Part shown: positions 5,006 to 8,630 of the stretch, piece after piece
How positions within the stretch are numbered: position 1 is the stretch's first letter
Layout: each line of letters starts with the position of its first letter
NCBI GenBank assembly: GCA_024689285.1
Contig: JAILDR010000117.1
Span: 1 to 8,630 of the forward strand
Direction of reading: 5' to 3'
Length of the DNA: 8,630 bases
Origin: Bacteroidales bacterium
Lineage (GTDB): Bacteria > Bacteroidota > Bacteroidia > Bacteroidales > F082
Notes under the pieces: generated by a model
Database searches by the model: none
What the model saw: only the letters and a program-made list of their open reading frames with translations
Told to the model about the DNA's origin: nothing
Position numbers and translations under genes: made by a program

Positions 5006-7663
5006 ATGAAAAAGGTATTTTTACTTGCAACAGCGTTGCTGTTGATGGCTCCCCTGGGAGCGAAAGCCCAGCAGGGCATTCAAAACTATGTTTCTGCATC
5101 AGGTTATGTAATTTTCAATGCCCCGTTCTGCAACACGGGCGCCGATGGCTATGCCTTCGATTTCGAGAACGACTATGTGGAAGGCCGGCTGGTCGACTGG
5201 ACCACCATCGATGCCGACGGCGACACCTACAACTGGACGCTTTCGCCCATCGGCGAGGGCTATGGCCACAATGGCTCAAACGGCGTGGTGCTGTCGTATT
5301 CCTACAGCAACTATTCCGGTGCGCTCAACCCCGACAACTATTTAGTGTCGCCAAAACTGGCGATTACCGCCAACAATCATTATGTGACATTCTTCGCCTC
5401 CGCTTTGGACGAAGCTTATCCTGCCGACCACTTTGGGCTGGCCGTCTCTACCACAGGCACCAACGCGTCGGATTTCACCATGATCCAGGAATGGACCATG
5501 ACAGCAAAGCAAGGCGGCTGGCATGAATACGTTGTCGACCTCAACAGCTACGTAGGCCAGGAAGTTTACATCGCCATCAGGCATTTCAACAGCCAGGATA
5601 ACTTCTGCCTCTGCGTGGATGAGATTTTAGTGGGGCCTCAGGCTCACGACCCATTGGTCAGCTGTAGCATCGCCATCGACGGCACTATTGTAGCCAACAA
5701 TGTTACGGGAACCCAATATCTGCTTGACACCGATGGCTTCGCCAACAACTCAGCACATACTGCCACAATAACCGCCGCCTATCAGTCGGGGGCCACTTTG
5801 ACCAAGACAACGGATTGGGTTTTCCGTTCGGCTGACAATTTCCAGGGTTCACCCACAGGCCTCCAAGCCACTGGCGACGGGACTGCCGTCACTCTCAACT
5901 GGACACTCCCGATGATGAACTCTTCATTTACGGTGGATGAGTTGATCTATGACTTTGCCGACAGCACGTTGTCTGACCTTACTTTGATTGACGCCAACAA
6001 CGACGGCTATAACTTCAGGATATATCCTTACGGCGGCTACGGCAGCGGCAAATGCCTCAAGTCTGATTCCTATCTCGGTGGTGCCAATGCCCATCCGCTT
6101 AACCCCGACAACTATGTGGTTTTGCCCCGCTTGATTCCGCATGAGGGCGCCACATTCTCCTTTATGGCTGTCGACAGCGACATGCCCGGTGTGGCTCCCG
6201 ACCCGGAACACTTCGGCGTGGCCGTTTCAACTGCCGGCAACACCAACCCGTCTGATTTCACGATGATCCAGGAATGGAACAGCAGCGGCGACTATACTGA
6301 GTATTCGGTGGATCTTTCAGCCTACGCCGGACAGCCCATCTATGTGGCCATCCGTCACTTCAACACTACAGGCGAAACTTATTACCTGTATGTTGACGAC
6401 ATCAAGGTGACCAACGTGGAGGCAGAGATTATCCGTCCCGCCAAAGGCGCACTCGTTTATGCCAACGACGAGCTTGTCGCGATGCTGAATCACGGTGAGA
6501 CCAGCTTTACGCATAATGTAAACCGTTACGATGTCGACTATTGCATCCGTGTAATTCAGGAAGGCAGCAAGGCCGACGGCACCTATTATGCCCTTGCAGC
6601 ACCCCAATGTGCCAACGCCGAAGTGGAATGTGCGACGGCAAAGAACCTGTCAGCGGATTGGGACGGGCAAAAGGTTACCCTTTCATGGGAGCGCGACTTC
6701 TTCATCGATTTCGAGGACGACCCGCAGGGGTGGTCCATGCTTGATGCCGACGGCGACGGCTATTCATTCGGCATCTATATGGGCGGCGGCATGAATCCTG
6801 ACGGCAGCGTCAACACCAACAACACCAACGCCTGTTTAAGCTCGTTCTCCTACATGAACGGCATCGGCGAGATGAACCCTGACAATTACGCCTTCATGCC
6901 GAAGGTGAAGGTCCTTCCCAACGCGAGCATAGCGTTTTATGCTTCAGGTTATGACCCGAGTTACCCGAACGAACCCATAGCCGTTTCGGTGGCTTCGGCT
7001 GACGGGCTGAATATCACCGATGTGCAAGCGTTCACGACCTCATATCCCTACCAACGCTACACGGTTGACTTGTCGGCCTATGCCGGGCAGGAAGTGTTTC
7101 TCGGGTTCCATCACAGGTCCAATGTCAGCGCTTTCGCTGTGGTGATTGACAACATCACAGTAACCAACGCCATTTGGGCGGGTACGGCCAGCGAAACCCT
7201 TCGTTACCACGTCTATCGCTCATCCGACGGTTCCAACTACAACATCATCGGCTATGCCGACGGTGATGCCGTCAGCTACGACGACAACGACATCCAGTCG
7301 GCAAACTGTTATTACAAGGTGACGGCTGTCAACACGATGCCGGGCAACGAGACCTGCGAATCAGCCCCCGCAATGGCTGCCGACGGCATTCACGATTACG
7401 TCACGGTGACTACCGATGGCATAGAAGAGTTAAGCACCGAAAACAAAGTCTATCCTAACCCGACACATGGCCAAGTCACCATAGAAGCCGATGGCATCAG
7501 CCGCGTGACGGTAATGAATGCTTTAGGGCAAATCGTTTACGATGCCCCGGCCGAGGCCAACCAAACGGTACTCGACCTGTCGCAATATGGCACCGGAATG
7601 TATCTGATTCGCATCAGCTCAGAAAAGGGTGTCAGCGCGAAACAGGTTTCGGTAATAAAATAA
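5006..7663 (+). CDS. T9SS-exported protein with three cleaved-adhesin / choice-of-anchor-J modules
   Basis: This is an 885-residue protein. Residues 1-22 (MKKVFLLATALLLMAPLGAKAQ) are a signal peptide. Three jelly-roll modules of the cleaved-adhesin type, known from gingipain and haemagglutinin regions of Porphyromonas, lie at about 50-210, 312-470 and 566-720. Each has an Asp-rich motif (DADGDTYNW, DANNDGYNF, DADGDGYSF), the motif NPDNYxxxP, and a final YxVDLxxYxGQ...(R/H)(H/R)...D(E/D/N)I segment. Fibronectin-III-like pieces connect them near 282-302 (GLQATGDGTAVTLNW), 545-561 (AKNLSADWDGQKVTLSW) and 729-790 (LRYHVYRSSDGSNY). Residues about 805-885 form a T9SS type A sorting domain: GIEELS...VYPNPTHGQVTIEA...ALGQIVYD...GMYLIRI...KQVSVIK. 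The protein should cross the outer membrane by the Por (type IX) system and be released or attached to the surface. No peptidase domain is present, so it is more likely a binding protein than a protease. The ligand is unknown. It has its own promoter and terminator. Confidence 0.9.
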   Translation: MKKVFLLATALLLMAPLGAKAQQGIQNYVSASGYVIFNAPFCNTGADGYAFDFENDYVEGRLVDWTTIDADGDTYNWTLSPIGEGYGHNGSNGVVLSYSYSNYSGALNPDNYLVSPKLAITANNHYVTFFASALDEAYPADHFGLAVSTTGTNASDFTMIQEWTMTAKQGGWHEYVVDLNSYVGQEVYIAIRHFNSQDNFCLCVDEILVGPQAHDPLVSCSIAIDGTIVANNVTGTQYLLDTDGFANNSAHTATITAAYQSGATLTKTTDWVFRSADNFQGSPTGLQATGDGTAVTLNWTLPMMNSSFTVDELIYDFADSTLSDLTLIDANNDGYNFRIYPYGGYGSGKCLKSDSYLGGANAHPLNPDNYVVLPRLIPHEGATFSFMAVDSDMPGVAPDPEHFGVAVSTAGNTNPSDFTMIQEWNSSGDYTEYSVDLSAYAGQPIYVAIRHFNTTGETYYLYVDDIKVTNVEAEIIRPAKGALVYANDELVAMLNHGETSFTHNVNRYDVDYCIRVIQEGSKADGTYYALAAPQCANAEVECATAKNLSADWDGQKVTLSWERDFFIDFEDDPQGWSMLDADGDGYSFGIYMGGGMNPDGSVNTNNTNACLSSFSYMNGIGEMNPDNYAFMPKVKVLPNASIAFYASGYDPSYPNEPIAVSVASADGLNITDVQAFTTSYPYQRYTVDLSAYAGQEVFLGFHHRSNVSAFAVVIDNITVTNAIWAGTASETLRYHVYRSSDGSNYNIIGYADGDAVSYDDNDIQSANCYYKVTAVNTMPGNETCESAPAMAADGIHDYVTVTTDGIEELSTENKVYPNPTHGQVTIEADGISRVTVMNALGQIVYDAPAEANQTVLDLSQYGTGMYLIRISSEKGVSAKQVSVIK
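5153..7165 (+). repeat. Three diverged adhesin modules within one gene
   Basis: Modules lie at about 5153-5635, 5939-6415 and 6701-7165. Modules 1 and 2 share SDFTMIQEW, encoded by 25-bp stretches at 5471-5495 and 6254-6278 that differ at one base. Modules 2 and 3 share VDLSAYAGQ. The third lacks the SDFTMIQEW block. This supports internal duplication followed by divergence. Confidence 0.7.
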
Positions 7664-7675
7664 GCTATTTCCAAC

Positions 7676-7704
7676 AAGCCGCGGCCTTTGTGCTGCGGCT
7701 TTTT
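7676..7704 (+). terminator. Rho-independent terminator after the adhesin-like gene
   Basis: AAGCCGCGGC (7676-7685) pairs with GCTGCGGCTT (7692-7701), with one G-T wobble, around the loop CTTTGT. The stem runs directly into TTTTT (7700-7704). It starts 13 bp after the stop codon and is a textbook intrinsic terminator. Confidence 0.9.
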
Positions 7705-7706
7705 CA

Positions 7707-7714
7707 TATCTTTC
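7707..7714 (+). promoter_or_regulatory. Possible -7 box for the outer-membrane barrel gene
   Basis: TATCTTTC differs from TAnnTTTG only at the last base and lies 19 bp before the start at 7734, just after a strong terminator. The nearest TTTG (7687-7690) is 16 bp upstream and inside the terminator loop, so the -33 assignment is poor. An A-rich leader precedes the ATG. Confidence 0.35.
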
Positions 7715-7733
7715 AAATCAAAACTATAAAAAA

Positions 7734-8492
7734 ATGACTACAAGAAGACTCCTTTTTATTGCTTTGGTTTTCTGCTATGGCCTTTGCCATGCTCAAGAAG
7801 AACCGCCAACCATCTCTGCCGACCGGCCAGGCGCATTGACTGGCACAGATGTAATGCCCCTCTACAAAGTGCAATGGGAAACGGGAATAGGATTTGAGTC
7901 AGGTGGCGATGGAGCGCATACATTCACCCTCAACAACACCCTGTTGAGATTCGGCCTTTTTGAGAGTGCCGAGATTCGCATCGGCACAGACGCCCTTTTG
8001 TGGAACGATGGATCTTCTATGGAGCATTCTTTCGGGTTGACCCCACTCACCTTCGGAATAAAGGCCAGATTCTATGAAAGCACGGGGTATCTGCCATCAG
8101 TGTCGATGTTGGCTGAATTGAAATCTCCCCATGTAGGAACAAAAGAGCTGTTACCAGCCCATCTGACACCCTCTTTGCATCTTTTGTTTGAACACACATT
8201 TACAGATTGGTTCGGGATATGCTATAACGTTGGTGCTGAATGGGATGGAGAGACGGCCACGCCAACAACCTTTTTGGGCTTGGGGCTTTATTTCAACATC
8301 ACCCAACACATTGGCACTTACGTGGAGACCTACAACTACATCCATCCTGAAGGCAACCAATACCTGACCCAGTTTGGCTTCACCTGGTTGGTGTCACGCC
8401 GTGTGCAACTCGACCTCTCTGCCGACTTGGATTTCAAAAACCTCGGGAAGTTCTATGTCGTCAGCGGCGGAGTAGCATGGATGATAAATTAA
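7734..8492 (+). CDS. Outer-membrane beta-barrel protein, MetA-pathway / transporter family
   Basis: This 252-residue protein has a signal peptide (MTTRRLLFIALVFCYGLCHAQ, 1-21) that leaves a mature N-terminus EEPPTISADRPGALTGTDVMP. The ISADRPG motif followed by amphipathic strands is typical of small outer-membrane proteins annotated as putative MetA-pathway of phenol degradation or simply transporter (PF13557). Alternating strands with aromatic girdle residues continue to the end: VQWETGIGFE, FTLNNTLLRFGLF, AEIRIGTDALLW, FGIKARFYE, HLLFEHTF, FGICYNVGAEW, TFLGLGLYFNI, GTYVETYNYI, QFGFTWLVS, VQLDLSADLDF, FYVVSGGVAWMIN. No phenol-degradation genes are nearby, and the family name should not be read as a function. 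It is probably transcribed on its own after the strong terminator at 7676-7704. Cys18 precedes HAQ but lacks a proper lipobox, so it is not called a lipoprotein. The substrate is unknown. Confidence 0.75.
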   Translation: MTTRRLLFIALVFCYGLCHAQEEPPTISADRPGALTGTDVMPLYKVQWETGIGFESGGDGAHTFTLNNTLLRFGLFESAEIRIGTDALLWNDGSSMEHSFGLTPLTFGIKARFYESTGYLPSVSMLAELKSPHVGTKELLPAHLTPSLHLLFEHTFTDWFGICYNVGAEWDGETATPTTFLGLGLYFNITQHIGTYVETYNYIHPEGNQYLTQFGFTWLVSRRVQLDLSADLDFKNLGKFYVVSGGVAWMIN

Positions 8493-8564
8493 CGTGAGTT
8501 CGATATAAGCAATCAGAAGAGAGCCGGTTGGTTATCGGAGATGGTCAATCGACAATGAGTGGCT

Positions 8565-8613
8565 GACAACTTAAAACAGTCCTAAATTATTAGCCCGTCA
8601 ACTTGAATCAGTC
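8565..8613. repeat. 17-bp imperfect direct repeat at the right edge
   Basis: GACAACTTAAAACAGTC (8565-8581) and GTCAACTTGAATCAGTC (8597-8613) match at 14 of 17 bases, 32 bp apart. They lie in the terminal 138 bp (8493-8630), which has no gene I recognise on either strand. The origin is unknown; it may be the edge of a mobile or repeated element continuing outside the window. Confidence 0.45.
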
Positions 8614-8630
8614 GTTAGGCGCTGAAGTGA

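Noticed and set aside
4921..5526. A 201-codon plus-strand frame overlapping the start of the adhesin-like gene
   Set aside because: It is out of frame with the signal peptide and adhesin module, and its Arg/His/Cys-rich product is typical of a shadow frame.
7734..8492. Assignment to phenol degradation
   Set aside because: The family name derives from a historical annotation; no aromatic-degradation genes are nearby and the sequence shows only a small outer-membrane barrel.

Overview
The window looks like chromosomal DNA from a member of the Bacteroidota, most likely the order Bacteroidales (Prevotella-like). Three things support this. Several start regions have the TAnnTTTG-type -7 box of this phylum. 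Starts lack a Shine-Dalgarno sequence and have A-rich leaders. The proteins are typical of the phylum: a type IX secretion (T9SS) C-terminal domain, a short IYTLDGRR...GVYIQNGKK tail, a Cthe_2159-like surface lipoprotein and signal peptides ending in AQ. The genus is an inference. No RNA genes, CRISPR array or complete mobile element were seen.

Left part (1-2406): the 3' end of a secreted beta-rich protein with a short C-terminal sorting-type tail, an imperfect terminator-like hairpin, then a 524-residue lipoprotein of the Cthe_2159 (DUF4353) beta-helix, carbohydrate-binding type.

Centre (2484-4843): a compact redox or iron block. A TM1586-type nitroreductase (minus strand) is divergent from a tight plus-strand cluster: an OhrR-type MarR peroxide sensor, a bacterioferritin-like protein and a glutathione peroxidase with a signal peptide. 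Gaps inside the cluster are only 12 and 3 bp. The shared promoter region holds two related palindromes, 35 bp apart centre to centre, placed on the -33 region and the start-site region of the regulator gene. The simplest reading is an autoregulated peroxide-response operon, possibly also controlling the nitroreductase. No Ohr peroxidase, the usual partner of OhrR, is present in the window.

Right part (4844-8630): a strong hairpin, then an 885-residue T9SS-exported protein with three cleaved-adhesin / choice-of-anchor-J modules, a clear rho-independent terminator, and a small outer-membrane barrel of the MetA-pathway/transporter type. The last 138 bp have no gene I recognise but carry a 17-bp imperfect direct repeat.

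The points most worth following are the OhrR, ferritin-like and GPx arrangement with its paired operators, and the ferritin-like protein. By a remembered alignment to E. coli Bfr, that protein has lost most ferroxidase ligands.
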